A stretch of DNA of 64,000 bases, taken from Neurospora intermedia. Taxonomy: Eukaryota > Ascomycota > Sordariomycetes > Sordariales > Sordariaceae. Of this stretch, positions 11,117 to 23,049 are shown piece by piece. The notes below the pieces were generated by a model. That model searched no databases and was not told the DNA's origin. It saw only the letters and a program-made list of their open reading frames with translations. The stretch's first letter is position 1. Every line of letters starts with the position of its first letter. Both the position numbers and the translations under genes were made by a program. The stretch is taken from positions 434,001-498,000 of the forward strand of contig BTPP01000012.1 of assembly GCA_037102815.1 (NCBI GenBank). Direction: 5' to 3'.

Positions 11117-14100
11117 TTTGTATGGAAACCTTCTTTTTGTATTTGCCCCAACTGTGAGTCTTTCCCGACCGTGATTCTTTTCTGCAGCTTCGGTGCTGCC
11201 GGTTTACTGCGACGGAGCTCCTTTCCTTTGTGACCTCAATTGCCGTACTTGGCATATAAGCGCCGCGTCAAAGCTGTTTGCTCGTTGCCACTTCCGTTGG
11301 CGCAATGCTAAATGAGAGAACCTCAAGGGATGAAATGATAATGTAAGGTAATTCAAGGGATGCAGTATTCACTGGCTTCTACCGGAACTGGCGACCTGTC
11401 ATCAAATTCGACAATTCGAGCTGACGTGCATCTTATATGATAATATGTAGAGGCGATTACCTCTACTAATTGTGTGCTCACCATGCTGCGAGATCGGCTT
11501 GGCAATTTTGGGATGTTTTGCTTTCCTGCCTTTTCAAAAGCCTATGGCTGTATCCTGTAGTACTTGATGATTGAAGTGGTTCCTCTTCATATGGCAGTGA
11601 GCGGCTTTTGATGCGGAAAGAAAATCCGATATCTGCAGGTGATGTTGGTTTCCAGAAGACCAAGGTGGTGTAACTTTCAGGCAGTGCTGTTGGATCCCGT
11701 CTGTTGGTACCTTATCCGGGGCACAATTACTGTTTGGGTCGGTCCCACATTTTCTGGGGAAGTGACCCACTGAGAGCGTTCGCCAATGGATGGAAGCCCC
11801 CGCCCTCACTCACAGGGCGGGGCAAAACAGGGGGCGGAGCCTTGCACTGCCCTTGAGTTCCTCGTGCCTGGCATCTCAGCCTCCCATTCTGTGCGACATC
11901 ACCAAAGAACCGATTCGCCAGAAGGTATGATGCCTGAGGCGCAATAATTAGGTTGTTTCTGTCCCAATGTGGCCTTGTGGGATATGTGGTCCTTTGTACG
12001 CAGGTCGCCCTTACCTCTAACCCCAAGACGAGGAGTGACGCTGTCATCCACAATGGCTATCCCTAGAGGTAAGCAGCCAAGTCAGCAGTGCCCTTGATCC
12101 GAAAAGCCCGGCTTCGGTGCCGCATATTGGATAGTGGAGGGTCTGTAGACATAGATGTGGAGAGACTCACAAAGGTGCTCACAGCAATCAGTCAGTCAGC
12201 CTTGACTATATCGGCCTTAGCTGAGACCAGATGGAAGACAAGAGACTCTGGTGACAATGTCCCAACGAAGGAGGGTGGCCGGATCTTTTAAAGGCACGAA
12301 AACATATGGGAGGGCGCCCGGTCAGGGGGACGATGAGGCTTTGGGGCTGAAGTTGAAGCTGGGCACTCCTCCAAGCGTTCCCGCTGTGCCGCCCTCAGAT
12401 CCTACAAACTCCAAAAGCTTGGCAATGATCATCAAGAAGAGCCTCGCCGTACCTCAGCCCTACGACTGACTCTTGGAAGGCCCACCCGGTGAACCGGCAG
12501 GGGACGGAGGTGGATAACGACCATTGTTGTGGTCTCTTTCTTGGCGAACCTCTTTCTCAAGCCACTCCTCCCTCGAGGTCCTTTACCCGGCAGACTGACC
12601 TTTATAGGCTTCGCTAGGGAACTGTCAAGAGAGAAATGTCCCGAGCGATCCGGTATCAGTTCCAAAAATAGGAGCTTTAGCATTGCTTCAATCTGCGAGA
12701 ATGTCGGTCAACTGACTTGGCTCTAAAAATGGCGAGTTAGGGAAACCGATTCGGGCAACGGGAGGTAAGTTTAGGGGACCATCGCGATGTCGAGTGTTAA
12801 GAGCGACGAACAGCGACGCCGGCGGTGACATGACCGTCAAACAGCTCCGGATAGATCCGGGCGACAAGACGACCGTTGCAATGCAGCCCCTATCTTCTTG
12901 GCAGGGGTTCCCTCTTGATCCGAACCAGCCGACTTGCAGGAGAGCACAAAGCAAGCTGAGGTAACGGACGAGATGGGGTCAAAGTACTACAGGAATATCG
13001 AGTGGTGATACCAAGTGGTGATACTTAGTAACCATAAGTCCAAGGTAGGCTTCCTCGTAGTTGTCTATACATTAACACGTAATGTCAGACATTTGTCACA
13101 CTAGGCTCCTCAAGGGAAAAACATTCACCCCTTCACTTGTAACACCCAGATCACTGTGATCAGCCAGGCACAGTGAATAGGATCTGTATGGAATTCTTCT
13201 CCCAGTTCTACCGCCACTGAGCCCCTTCAGCCCCCCTCCGAGCCCCCGCCCCCCTCTCCCGTGTGCCGTCCAGTCCCCACCGCCGACACCGAGTGGGTTG
13301 CGGAAGAAGAATACGGGAATTCTATGTGTCTATGTTTTGGAGCTGACCAACGAGAGCCCACAACGCACCCACTTGGACAGAGTTGATCTCCAAGTTCAAT
13401 GCATATCCTCATGCATGATTGGCATACCGTCCACTGGTATCACGGCCACAAGTTCGCAACTCCAGCCTCCTGAATGGACACCTTCCACAAACCTTGCTCG
13501 GGGAACCCGAACGCGGCGTCATCGACTGGGGAATCGCTACCAACCTGCCCGAAATCGGTAGTTTGCTTTAGAATTTTTTTTTGTTTTTTCTTCTTTTTTT
13601 TTTTTTTTGTTTCTTTCTCTCATCCTGCCAACACTCCAAGCCTGGGCGGCAAAAACATCACCAAAGAAACAACAGGTAGAATTGAGGATTTTGCTCGTGG
13701 CATCTCCGCATTGAATTGTTTCTACTAGGGGCTCGCTTCGTGAAACAATTGTACAAAAACCATGTCTTTGTGTTGGAGATTGCATAATGTTGAGATTTGG
13801 GGACAAACTTCATCGACGATTATCATTGTTTTTAACACGAGCTGATTGGCGGAAACACCCATGCTTGGTGGGTCTGCTGGACTTGGACCCTGGCAAGACT
13901 AGCCGATTTCGCAACCGGACCTAACACCTCTACGGCCATCCATTGATTGTACTTTCCACTTCAGGTTTCGATGGATGGATGCCCGTGACTGGACGACCCC
14001 TCCAGTTGGTTGAGGTTCAGGTTCCCAAGTGAAGTGGAAGTCCCGCGGGGTAGCTCCCATCGATCGCGATGTGAATTGCTTTTATTCTTCCCGTCGCCCT

Positions 14101-14186
14101 GCGCTTTCGGGTTTGTCCTGAGCTTTCCTTCTTCTCTTTCCAAGCCAATCTGGAGAAGCAGTCAGCAGCCGACAGTGTCTTTCACG
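11117..14186. other. 3-kb gene-poor interval
   Basis: No convincing gene. A minus-strand frame starting at 12053 begins MWMTASLLVLGLE followed by a GTAAGG donor-like site, but no coding continuation was found. Open frames around 12100-12960 are short and unrelated in frame, and could be decayed mobile-element sequence. T-rich runs occur at 13573-13610. The last few hundred bases should hold the promoter and 5' leader of the aminotransferase gene. Confidence 0.5.
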
Positions 14187-15919
14187 ATGGCTTCCCACCA
14201 GCATCCACCCCCCGGTGCCTTCCACAACAGGAAGTTCAGCATCAACCGCAACACTGGTATCCCCAGACCTGCCCGTCGCTTTTCCATCCAAGAGCCCAGC
14301 GCTACTGGTATGTCGTCGTCCTTTGATTCGGTTACAAACAACATGTTCGCCAGGCTAATCAGGAACTCAGAGGCGTCCAGTAAGATCCACAGAAAGTTCA
14401 GAGAAGCTCATGAAGGGTACGTCTGACTGTGCCACGTCAACCTCGAATGACCCAGTTCTAACCTTGCGCTGATAGACATCTTCCTCATGCTGGACTGGAT
14501 GCCACTCGATCCTCCACCGGAGTCATCTGGTGCTCCGAGCAAGCCGGCGAGCATGGTTTCTTTGAGGAGCCCGAGAAGTGGGCAAACCTCGGACGTGTGT
14601 ATTCCCTGATCTAGTCCTAAATCCCAAAGGCATACTAACACATCATCTCAGAGGGCGCCCCCGAAGTCGACGACGAAATCGAAGGCTGCTTCCCCCGCCC
14701 CCAGCACCTCGACATCTCCGTAAACTCCCGCGAGTATGGTCCCACAGCCGGCATCAAGCCTCTCCGCGAAGCCGTCGCAAACCTCTACAACGAGATGCAC
14801 CGTCAAGGCAAGGAATCCAAGTACACGTGGGAGAACGTCGCTATCGTCCCCGGTGGCCGCGCCGGCCTGATCCGTATTGCCGCCGTCCTCAACAACGCCT
14901 ACGTCGGCTTCTTCATCCCCGACTACACGGCCTACAACGAGATGCTTTCTCTCTTCAAGAACTTCGCCGCTATTCCCGTCCCGCTGTCCGAAGAAGACGA
15001 CTACCACATCCACCCCGAGAAGATCGCCGAGGAAATCGCCCGTGGCACTTCGGTCATCATCACCTCCAACCCGCGCAACCCCACCGGCCGTGTCGTCGCC
15101 AACCCGGAACTCGCAGAAATCCAGGACATCTGCCGCGAGCGTGCCACTCTGGTCTCTGACGAGTTCTACAGTGGATACAACTACACCTCCAACTGCGACG
15201 GTACCACCATCTCCGCCGCCGAGAACGTCCAAGATGTCGACGAGGACGACGTCCTCATCATCGACGGTCTTACCAAGCGCTTCCGCTTGCCCGGCTGGCG
15301 TGTAGCATGGATCTTGGGACCCAAGGAGTTCATCAAGGCCATCGGCTCGTGCGGTTCTTACCTCGACGGTGGCACCAACGTGCCTTTCCAGGAGGCTGCC
15401 ATCCCCATGCTTGACCCCACGCTCGTCAAGGCCGAGATGAAGGCTCTCCAGCGCCACTTCTGCGATAAGCGCGATTTCGTTGTCGGCCGCCTTCGCGAGA
15501 TTGGTTTCTCCATCAAGCTCGTCCCCGACTCGACCTTTTACCTCTGGCTCAACCTGGAGTGGCTGCCCGGCCCGATTTCTGACGGCTTGAACTTCTTCCA
15601 GGCCTGTCTCGAGGAGAAGGTGATTGTCGTCCCGGGTATCTTCTTCGATTTGAATCCCAGCAGACGTCGTGATCTTTTTGACTCCCCCTGCCACCATTTC
15701 GTGCGCTTGTCGTACGGCCCGACCCTTGACATTCTGGCGAGGGGCTGTGATGGTATTGAGCGCGTGGTCAGGAAGTTCCAGGCGTTGGAGGCCGAGGGCG
15801 CTTATGGAGTCCCCAAGGCCCCAAGCCCGAGCAGGACGGAGGGCGAGAAGGAGCCACACACTGTGCCTAGTGCGGGTGGTGGGGAGAGGGAGAAGGATGA
15901 GGAATTGCATTTGCTTTAA
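14187..15919 (+). CDS. PLP-dependent aminotransferase, class I/II (ACC synthase-like)
   Basis: Three exons (14187-14416, 14476-14594, 14652-15919) give 538 aa. The fold-type I features are clear: NPRNPTG at 256-262, Asp286 and Tyr290 in LVSDEFYSGY (pyridoxal ring contacts), and the Schiff-base lysine Lys325 in LTKRFRLPGWRVAW. An Arg near the C-terminus (FVRLSYG) fits the substrate-carboxylate arginine. About 70 residues precede the catalytic fold, Ser/Arg-rich and without a clear targeting signal. An in-frame upstream ATG exists at 14010; 14187 is preferred because MASHQ has a better start context and the upstream part reads like untranslated leader. The substrate cannot be told from sequence: ACC synthase-like, kynurenine or aromatic aminotransferase activities are all possible. 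No biosynthetic cluster surrounds it. Confidence 0.88.
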
Positions 15920-16995
15920 GCGGCGTTAGCCTCTGGTAAGGCATGGGCTCTTGACTGGCCTTGGTGCCATGGTGTTTTAGTGGTTTACTGGCCGGTGTCT
16001 TTGTTACCGTACGCATTGCGATTACAACATTGGCGATTTGCGCTAGTTAGCGAGTTTGTGGCTTACTGTAGTTAATTAACTACACCTTGATATATTTCCG
16101 TCCGTGTTACTCATTGTTGTTTTCAACCGTCATGACTATCTTTATGCCTCCTTTCAGCTCGAAATATCCCCTACTACAACGTATACCATTACAATGACCC
16201 TTGTGTATCATAATTCCTTGCTCCTTCCTTCCCAAGCTCCCCTTTAAGCCCTCGTAACAGCATCAACATCCACTCTTTCTCCCTTCACCACACCTCACCA
16301 CTCCTTCTACCTTGGACATCCTCACTGAATCTAAAGCATCGAGAATGTACCAATTGCCCACCCACAGAGTGCCCTAGGTACTTGCCTAACAGACACACTG
16401 TTGCTACTTCTACACTGTATGCCTTGTTCACGTCTGTCACATGTTCTTTTACGAAATACCAGCTGCATTTCTTTTTCTAGCGACAAAGTCTTCGCACGTG
16501 TAAGCTGTGGCCCAGGCGGTCGGTCTCTGGGTGTTGGAACACAGTTACATCAGTGAAAAAAGGGACACCTCAGAGAAGGGCGTTGACAACCGATCTCTCT
16601 GGCCATCAGCCTCGCCGTCTGACGTCACTTCGTTCTGGGTGAGGACTGGACTGGAGTTCAGGGTCCCGTCGTTCTTGTTTGGCTACTTAGGTTGTTGCCA
16701 ATGGATGATTTCATTGTTTCTCGTGACTGCTGGGACGACGGATCCTTCCTTCCTGATTCAAAAACATCAGTCTGTTGAAATGACGTATGGCATTTTTTTG
16801 CGTGTATCACCTATTGATGCGTTCTTGCCCGTCTAGAGGAGTATCCTTTGCTTATCAAAGGTAGTAGTTGCCTATTTTTTGGACACGTCGAATGATGCAG
16901 TATTTCTCGTGAGGAAACTGAAGCTGCTCATGGCCCACCGCAGTGGCAGTGGTAAAGGCTACAAAAGCCCTTCGTCAATTCCTGGATTGGCGAAG

Positions 16996-17026
<31 letters not shown>

Positions 17027-17075
17027 TTCGAGAGAGTCAACAGATGCATCATTCATTTCATTACCCACCGACGCT
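15920..17075. other. intergenic
   Basis: Contains the 3' UTR of the aminotransferase and the promoter of the next gene. A (CT)n(CA)n microsatellite lies at about 16997-17026. No gene recognised. Confidence 0.6.
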
Positions 17076-18582
17076 ATGCTGGTTTCCATGCCTCATGGTA
17101 TCCTCCCTTTTTCATCTCAAGCTTCCGTTGCGGGCGCGAAGCCCGGCGCTGAGGTAAGTTTTTTTTTTTTTTTTTTTTTTTTTTTCTTTCCTTTTTTTTT
17201 CTTCTTTTTTTCATTCTTTTTTTGCCCTCTCTTGACCCGTGTTTCCAGTCATTGGCTCGATATTTGTTCTTTTTCTTCCTTTTTTTTTTTGCGTTTGGAA
17301 TTTCTTTCTCGCTACGTTTGCATCCTTCAGGCTAGCCGTCATTACAACCATCAAGTGTTGGCTGTCGATTATGAATGCTGGACCTTCAATCGCATGTCTT
17401 ACCATCCTCGATACTTCTTATTTCATTCAGTCAACTCAACCGTCCTCCTTGAGTCCCGAAGCTCAACCTCCAAGCCATCCTCTTGGCCGATCATCACGAT
17501 GCTCTCTAACCCGAGTCCTTGACCTCAACTGCCGAGCCAATCCATGTCCTTCCTACCGCCCATGCACTTTTTGCCCTACCATGCCTGCCCCCCTCTCTCC
17601 CTCTCTGTCCATTGATCGAACCACCATCCCGATTCTTCCCTCATCCAATTATCTGTGTGACTGTCATTTATTGTTTCCTTGTGTCATTCTTCAATTATCT
17701 CATTACTTCCATTGCTTCATGCTAACATATCTCAGAGCCGAGTTAAGAAGCCGAAGCCGAAGAAGATTGCGCTGGTACGTATATGTCGTCTGTTCGGATT
17801 TGAAGAGCTCTCACTCCTTGGCAGTCAACGTGTAACTAACTGTTATGCAGGAGAGACTGAGGGTAAACACCTACATCAACGCAATTCAGGTTTATGTGCA
17901 AGCTGGCTAATATAGGTCAAATGGCGCCTAGGCTCAAAGCAAGGAGGTATGTATGATACGATACAGGGCTATCAACCCAGCGAGTGCTTATATGTTCCTG
18001 TCGGCTAACGATATTGAAGAGTCTTCAGAAGCGCACGGACGAGCAGCTGGTGGTAGTCCAGGTAAGTAAATTCTAGGTTATCATCGGTATAATCTACGTA
18101 TATGAGCTTGTTACTGATAGGTACTTTTATGTTACCTGTTTTTTAGAACCTGACGGCCAAGATCAACGACAAAAAGGCGAAGTGGGCAGCCGAGCTGGCC
18201 AGAGATCTGGAGAAACTCAGGGGCGAAAACGATAAGCACAAGGTAACTTCATACCAACTTCGATATGAATACCTTACAGGCACATGCAATCATCAGAAGT
18301 GATTACTGATTTTACTATGATTCCAATTAGGCCCTCGAGGACCAGACTGCCGCTGCTCTTTCAGCCGAGGGGCAGGATGCTTCACTCCAGGCCGATAAGG
18401 AAGTAAGTACTCACATTTATTGTATTAAACTTCTTGCCAAAGACATTCAGAGTTTAACACCAAGCTAGACAATGCTTGAAGCCGCTGTTCCCGACGCTTC
18501 CCCCACCCCTGGTGCTGGAAATACGCATAAGAGAGTGAGAAACGCCGATTCCGGCATCGGCAGCTCCGTGGACTCAGTTTAG
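17076..18582 (+). CDS. small coiled-coil protein with eight exons
   Basis: Not recognised. Exons 17076-17153, 17736-17774, 17851-17862, 17932-17946, 18020-18061, 18147-18242, 18331-18402 and 18469-18582 join entirely in phase 0 to 155 aa. Introns have GTACGT, GTATGT, GTAAGT or GTAACT-type donors, mostly with CTAAC/CTAAT branch sites. The middle reads SLQKRTDEQLVVVQ, then NLTAKINDKKAKWAAELARD and LEKLRGENDKHK, a strong amphipathic coiled coil. A basic stretch (KKPKPKKIAL) precedes it, and a Ser/Pro/Gly tail ends in GIGSSVDSV. Two exons are micro-exons of 12 and 15 nt; skipping the GTAAAC donor and reading to a GTTTAT donor would add nine in-frame residues. Intron 1 (582 nt) is long and T-rich, so exon 1 and the start (17076 or 17088) are least certain. 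The TAG stop may be optional: see findings. A stathmin-like helix was considered but resemblance is weak. Confidence 0.7.
17159..17185. repeat. homopolymer T run inside intron 1
   Basis: A long T run followed by further T-rich blocks to about 17225, located directly after the GTAAGT donor of exon 1. Confidence 0.9.
18535..18582 (+). other. candidate exitron containing the stop codon
   Basis: A 48-nt in-frame segment begins GTGAGA and ends TTTAG, where the final TAG is the annotated stop. Removing it would keep frame and extend the protein through YDGATTPEAGPEASAKDLEG. No good CTAAC branch site is visible inside, which weakens the case. Confidence 0.35.
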
Positions 18583-20760
18583 TATGATGGGGCCACCACC
18601 CCCGAAGCCGGCCCCGAGGCCTCCGCAAAGGATCTTGAGGGCTACGGAGTGAAAAACGGCTGTCGAACATGGATGTCTGTATGTAGCTGGCTGGGTTCAA
18701 TTAATGTCGCCAGAGTCCATATAACGGACCGACACAAAGCTTCTGCAAAACTATGGTATGGACCTTGTTCTGGACAAAATGGTTGAGACCTTTGATAATA
18801 TCCCTTGGGTATACTTCTACTACGCATCTAAGCGTCTTTACTATGTGTTTGAACTTGATTTCTAGGCAATTTCAAGATTGACATGTCCCAAAAGGATTCT
18901 AGCCGAGGTGTATCTGACTTATTCTAATGCCTATTACGATTTTGCAACAGCCTTTCTGCATAACAACGAGCAGTACAGTACCGGACTGCATGCGTCTCAA
19001 TCAGTTTGTTTATGGACGAGCATGGCGTAGAAACCGAGTTGCTACAGAGGGACCTCCCTGTCTGGGCTTATACAATGTGAATATTTAACTCTAGTCAAGG
19101 AACTGCCCCAGCCCTGCTCACCGGTTAGGACCAAATCTATCCCGTGTCCAAAGGGAACTGTGGGGGGATGAGTGACTCGCTGCCAGCTGTCCATGTTCTG
19201 TTCATTCCAGTTCCGTTTAGTTCAGAACCATTTAGTTCCTGAAAGGTTGCGTGATCTCCTGAGAGTCCGAGTCGAGAGTTCTTCCGTCTCGTCTGGAACC
19301 CACATGAGTTGAAATGTTGGAGAACCACTGCATCAATCATTGCGCTTTTCCTCGTGCCGTCCATGTCACCACTGTACTGGTATCATGAAAGAATGGTTGT
19401 ATGTACTTTAGGAACCAAAGATAAACCGCATATGTATTGCTCAGACTACAGAAGTGAAGTTCCTTCCTACTATCGATAGCATTCGTAGTAGGTAGTTACC
19501 TCTAGTGAAGGTACTCAGGTAGGTAGGTAGGTAGAGGTAGGTATCGTGCCAGTCAAGACATGGATAGATAGGATGGCTTGGATGGCTTGGACGTTTTGGG
19601 AAGAAACTGAAGAAAGCTGAAGAAAGCTGATTGACTCGCTTGGGTCGTCCATGATAAGATTGATGCCGACCTTGCATGCTAGCAGTCTGATAGTACTGTC
19701 CGTTGTAGTTACCTGGTAGGTGGGTAAGAATTGAAGGCTGGTGTGAAACTGTGATGTCTGGGGATTAGGACATGGACAATTGGAAATGAAGGGTATTGGA
19801 TAGAGTTCATGTTCCTTGTGCACATATTCCTATCCAAAAATGCCTAACACTCTAAATGAGAAGTGTAGGTAGGTAACAAAGACGGTGGGATGCATGCAAA
19901 GTAGGGGTATATATATAGAGTGAACGCGGACCCACCAGGTCCATGCAAGTACCTCTAGTAGACGCTGGAGGCGGCCAAAGCGAGAAGGACCGGTAACCGC
20001 GAGATACCAGCATGTATGTCATTGGGGTTGATACGTCCGCGGATTCGTACCTAGGCAAGAGAGACATCAGTATGTAGGTAGGTGAGGTGCCTGATGGATA
20101 TCTACGGGAGCTTTGACTGACGTGATTAAGCACGTAGGTAGTGAAGACGCTGCCAATCGGTGTATGTAACATCAATGGTGATGAAGGACACAGAGAGGTA
20201 CGAAGACGCCCTATCGAATTATGGTCGCGGACGGACGGACGGTCAGTTACGGTTACTAGGTACCTACTAGGTAGGTACGTGTGTCTACCTTGCTTGGGTG
20301 GACGGATCGTCGATGCAACTGGTTTGTCGGGTGCTGCTGATGCCGGGGTTCGGTATATGTAGAGTGAAGAGGGTGGTTACCTAGGTGTAGGTAGGTAATT
20401 GGGAGGAAGGAAGAAGAAAGACAAAGACGAAAGCCGCCCCCCAGAGGACACGTTAAATACCCTGTCAGCAACCATTGCTCTTTCTGAGTATACACAAGGA
20501 ATGATGTCAAATGTTACCTCTAACTAAGTATCTTGTCCAGGTGAGAATTGACTTGATGAGCGTTGCCTACCTCTACAAATGTGGTGCGCTGGCGTGGAGG
20601 ACTGGACAGGAGGAAGAGAAAGTAGAATGAGTTGTACTTTGTTGATTCAACATTGATGATTTATTTTTTGCTTCCTCGACTTGACATATCGCAGTTTATT
20701 ACTATTACATTCATCATCACACATTGTTCATACATCCTCTCCTCACCCCCCCGCCCCCCC
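18583..20760. other. intergenic with repeats
   Basis: No separate gene recognised. The first ~80 bases look coding in the frame of the preceding gene. Later there is a dispersed-repeat copy (18769-18957), GGTA tetranucleotide runs near 19516-19540 and 20270, and an ACCTAGGT palindrome at 20379-20386. The final part is presumably the 3' UTR of FET3. Confidence 0.55.
18769..18957. repeat. diverged dispersed repeat, copy A
   Basis: Aligns by eye, with scattered substitutions and small indels, to 33703-33896. Shared blocks include ATGGTTG.GACCTTTGA, a CTACTACGCAT block followed by AAGCGTC, TAGGCAA, and a 3' end around TTGCAAC.GCCT. No coding potential is apparent. Confidence 0.7.
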
Positions 20761-22932
20761 TTATGCCCTCGTAATAGCATCAACATCCACCACCACCCCG
20801 TCTCCCTTCAAGTTCTTGCTCGTCGCCATTCCCACTCCATTGACAGCTTCCTCCTCACTTCCAAACGACAACGCCTCCGACTCAACTGCCTCCGTCCCCC
20901 TCTTAACCCTGACAACACTTGCTGACTTTAAATTCCCCGCACTATCAACATCAACATCAGTATACACCCCCGACTCCGACCCCGATTCGCCAGCCGCAGC
21001 CGGGGACTTGGTCTTAACAGCAGCAGCAGCAGAAGCAGAAGCAGAATTAGACTCCTCCCCCACCGGTTCCGAAAACCCATACCACGCCACCACCGCGACG
21101 CCCAATATACCCGTAAAACAACTCATAGTCAAAGCCGCGATGCCTCCGCCCGTAAACCCGGCGGGGATCGGCTTAGGCGGGCTCGGTTGTCCGTCCAGCA
21201 CCAACCACTGCGATACATCAGCATCGTTTTTGGCTCCACCCCGTCCCGCAGCGTTGCCCTCTATGGGAATCGGATCCTGTCTATCCCTGCACGCAGCAAG
21301 ATGGTCCGCGGGGAGTTTGATAGTTTGCTGCAGAACCGAAGGGGCCTCGATGAACGTCACTGCCAATCCGCTGATCATGTGCCATTCGATGTGGCAGTGG
21401 AAGAGCCAGACGCCGGGGTTGTCTGCTTGGAACCGAATGACGGCGTTGCCGTTGGGTTCTACGACTAGGGTGTCGCGGCGCATGGGGGCGGCGGTATGGT
21501 TTGAGTTGTTGGGGTTGGATGTGGAGAAGGAGGATATGGAGGAGGAGGAGGAGGAAGAGGGAGACCAAGTCCCTTCGTCGGCTGCGGAGCGATGGAGGAT
21601 CTGGAACTGGTGTCCGTGCAAGTGGAAGGGGTGGCGGCCTGAGTCAAGGTTGTTGAGCACGAGTTGGACGATGGAGTTGTGGGAGAGGATAAAGGGGTGG
21701 GTGTAGGTGCCGTAGATGGAGGGGTTGGTGGTCAGATCCTCCTGGGAGGAGGAGGAGTTGGGGGAAGAGAGGACGGTGTAAAGGGTGGGCACGCGGGGAG
21801 GGACGTAGGTGATGTCATTGAAGAAGGCGTAGTTGGCGCCGGAGGCGAGGTTGTTCATTGTTACGTTGAGGGTGATGGTTTGGTCCGGAGAAGGGAGGGT
21901 GAGGAGGTTGTCTTGGGGAAGGAGAAGAGCGTCGTTGAGGGGGGTGAGGGTGTCAAGGGGGGTAGGGAGGGGAAGGGGGGCGGTGGGGTTGTAGAGGAGG
22001 TAGCTGGTTACGTTGGTGTTGAGGCCATCGGGGATGGTGTCGAAGAGGGTCTAGGTTTGGTTGTTAGTATGATTGGCTTGAGGGGGAGGTGAAAGGCGAC
22101 TTACCGTGTCCATGCTGGCGATAATGGGAAAGTTGCGGGAGGTTTCCTTCTTGGCCGTGAGGAGAAAACTGCATCTTTGAGCGGCAGCCACATAGACCAT
22201 GTTTGTCTCGGTAGGATGGACGTAGACACCATCCATCTCCACGACGGTGATGGTGTGGTCTTCAACCCAGATGTACTGACCCGCAAAAGCGCCAATGTTT
22301 GCGATGCGGAACAGATAAGTCCTGTCGGGCACCATGGGCATGGTCAAGTTCTGGGTGTCGTTCATGAGGGCGGATTTGGGGACTGGCTCGGCTCCCGTGG
22401 GGTTGTACTTGCTCATGAAGCGAGGCTGCAGCAATGACATGCGGTCATGGTACCAGTCCGAAACGGTGAGGACAAGCTCTTCATCGTATTCAAAGGGGGC
22501 TTTGGGATCGTGAATCACGAGGGGTCCTCTGAAACCGTCAGGATATTGGCCTTTGTTGTGGGAGTGATACCAGTAGGTGCCCGGTTGGTCGACGGTGAAG
22601 TTGTAGGTGAAGCTGGCACCCGGGGGGATAGGACATTGTGTGACCATGACAGGGCCGTCCATGTGGTTGGACCCGTTCATGAACAAGCCATGGAAATGGA
22701 GGGAGGTGTCTTCATCACCGAGCGAGTTGTGGAGGTTGACAATGAGGCGATCACCAACTTGGACATCTATCCTCGGAGGCGGCCATTGGTTGTTGATTCC
22801 AATGACCGGTCGCTCGGCCAGGCCGTCTGGATTGGCCGTGATCCATGACACGTTGAAGTCATAGACGACGGTGGCAGCATGTGCTGCTGCTGTGGTGAGG
22901 GAAAGAAGGGCGACCCGTGACAGTATCCTCAT
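20761..22932 (-). CDS. fet3: FET3-type multicopper ferroxidase
   Basis: Oxidises Fe2+ to Fe3+ at the plasma membrane and hands it to the FTR1 permease. Two exons (22932-22105, 22050-20761) give 705 aa; the 54-nt intron has a TACTAAC branch and restores [16 protein letters not shown] signal peptide (about 1-19) leads into cupredoxin domains with all four copper motifs: HFHG 79-82, WYHSH 121-125, HPFHLHGH 416-423 and HCHIEWH 494-500. A hydrophobic segment at about 552-580 is the single C-terminal membrane anchor that separates Fet3-type oxidases from secreted laccases. A Ser/Asn-rich insertion (about 438-465) before [12 protein letters not shown] lengthens the loop between the last two copper motifs. 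The tail of about 120 residues after the anchor is low in complexity. Divergent from FTR1; two SRE-type sites lie 80-117 bp upstream of the start. A plain laccase is unlikely given the anchor and the neighbour. Confidence 0.93.
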
Positions 22933-23011
22933 TGTGGGGGACTTGTGATGTCTGTCCGGACGGTGGATGAATGTCGAACTTGAGACGGATGGACGTTGTC
23001 CAAGTAAGAAG

Positions 23012-23020
23012 ATCTGATAA
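23012..23020 (+). promoter_or_regulatory. iron-responsive GATA factor site ATCTGATAA
   Basis: Exact match to the ATCWGATAA consensus bound by fungal iron-repressor GATA factors (SRE in Neurospora, SreA and Urbs1 elsewhere). It lies about 80 bp upstream of the FET3 start and is expected to repress in iron-replete cells. Confidence 0.75.
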
Positions 23021-23040
23021 CCTAAACTTGGTCAAAAAAG

Positions 23041-23049
23041 ATCAGATAA
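23041..23049 (+). promoter_or_regulatory. iron-responsive GATA factor site ATCAGATAA
   Basis: A second exact ATCWGATAA match, 20 bp from the first and in the same orientation. Paired sites of this kind are typical of strongly iron-repressed fungal promoters. Confidence 0.75.

Noticed and set aside
12088-12960. Possible retrotransposon fragment
   Set aside because: Short frames in several phases gave no recognisable protease, reverse transcriptase or integrase motif, and base composition is not AT-rich as expected after RIP.
14648-15910. 420-codon minus frame opposite the aminotransferase
   Set aside because: Antisense shadow; the plus strand carries all catalytic motifs and splice sites.
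20761-22932. Interpretation as a secreted laccase
   Set aside because: The C-terminal membrane anchor, FTR1 neighbour and iron-type GATA sites favour a ferroxidase.
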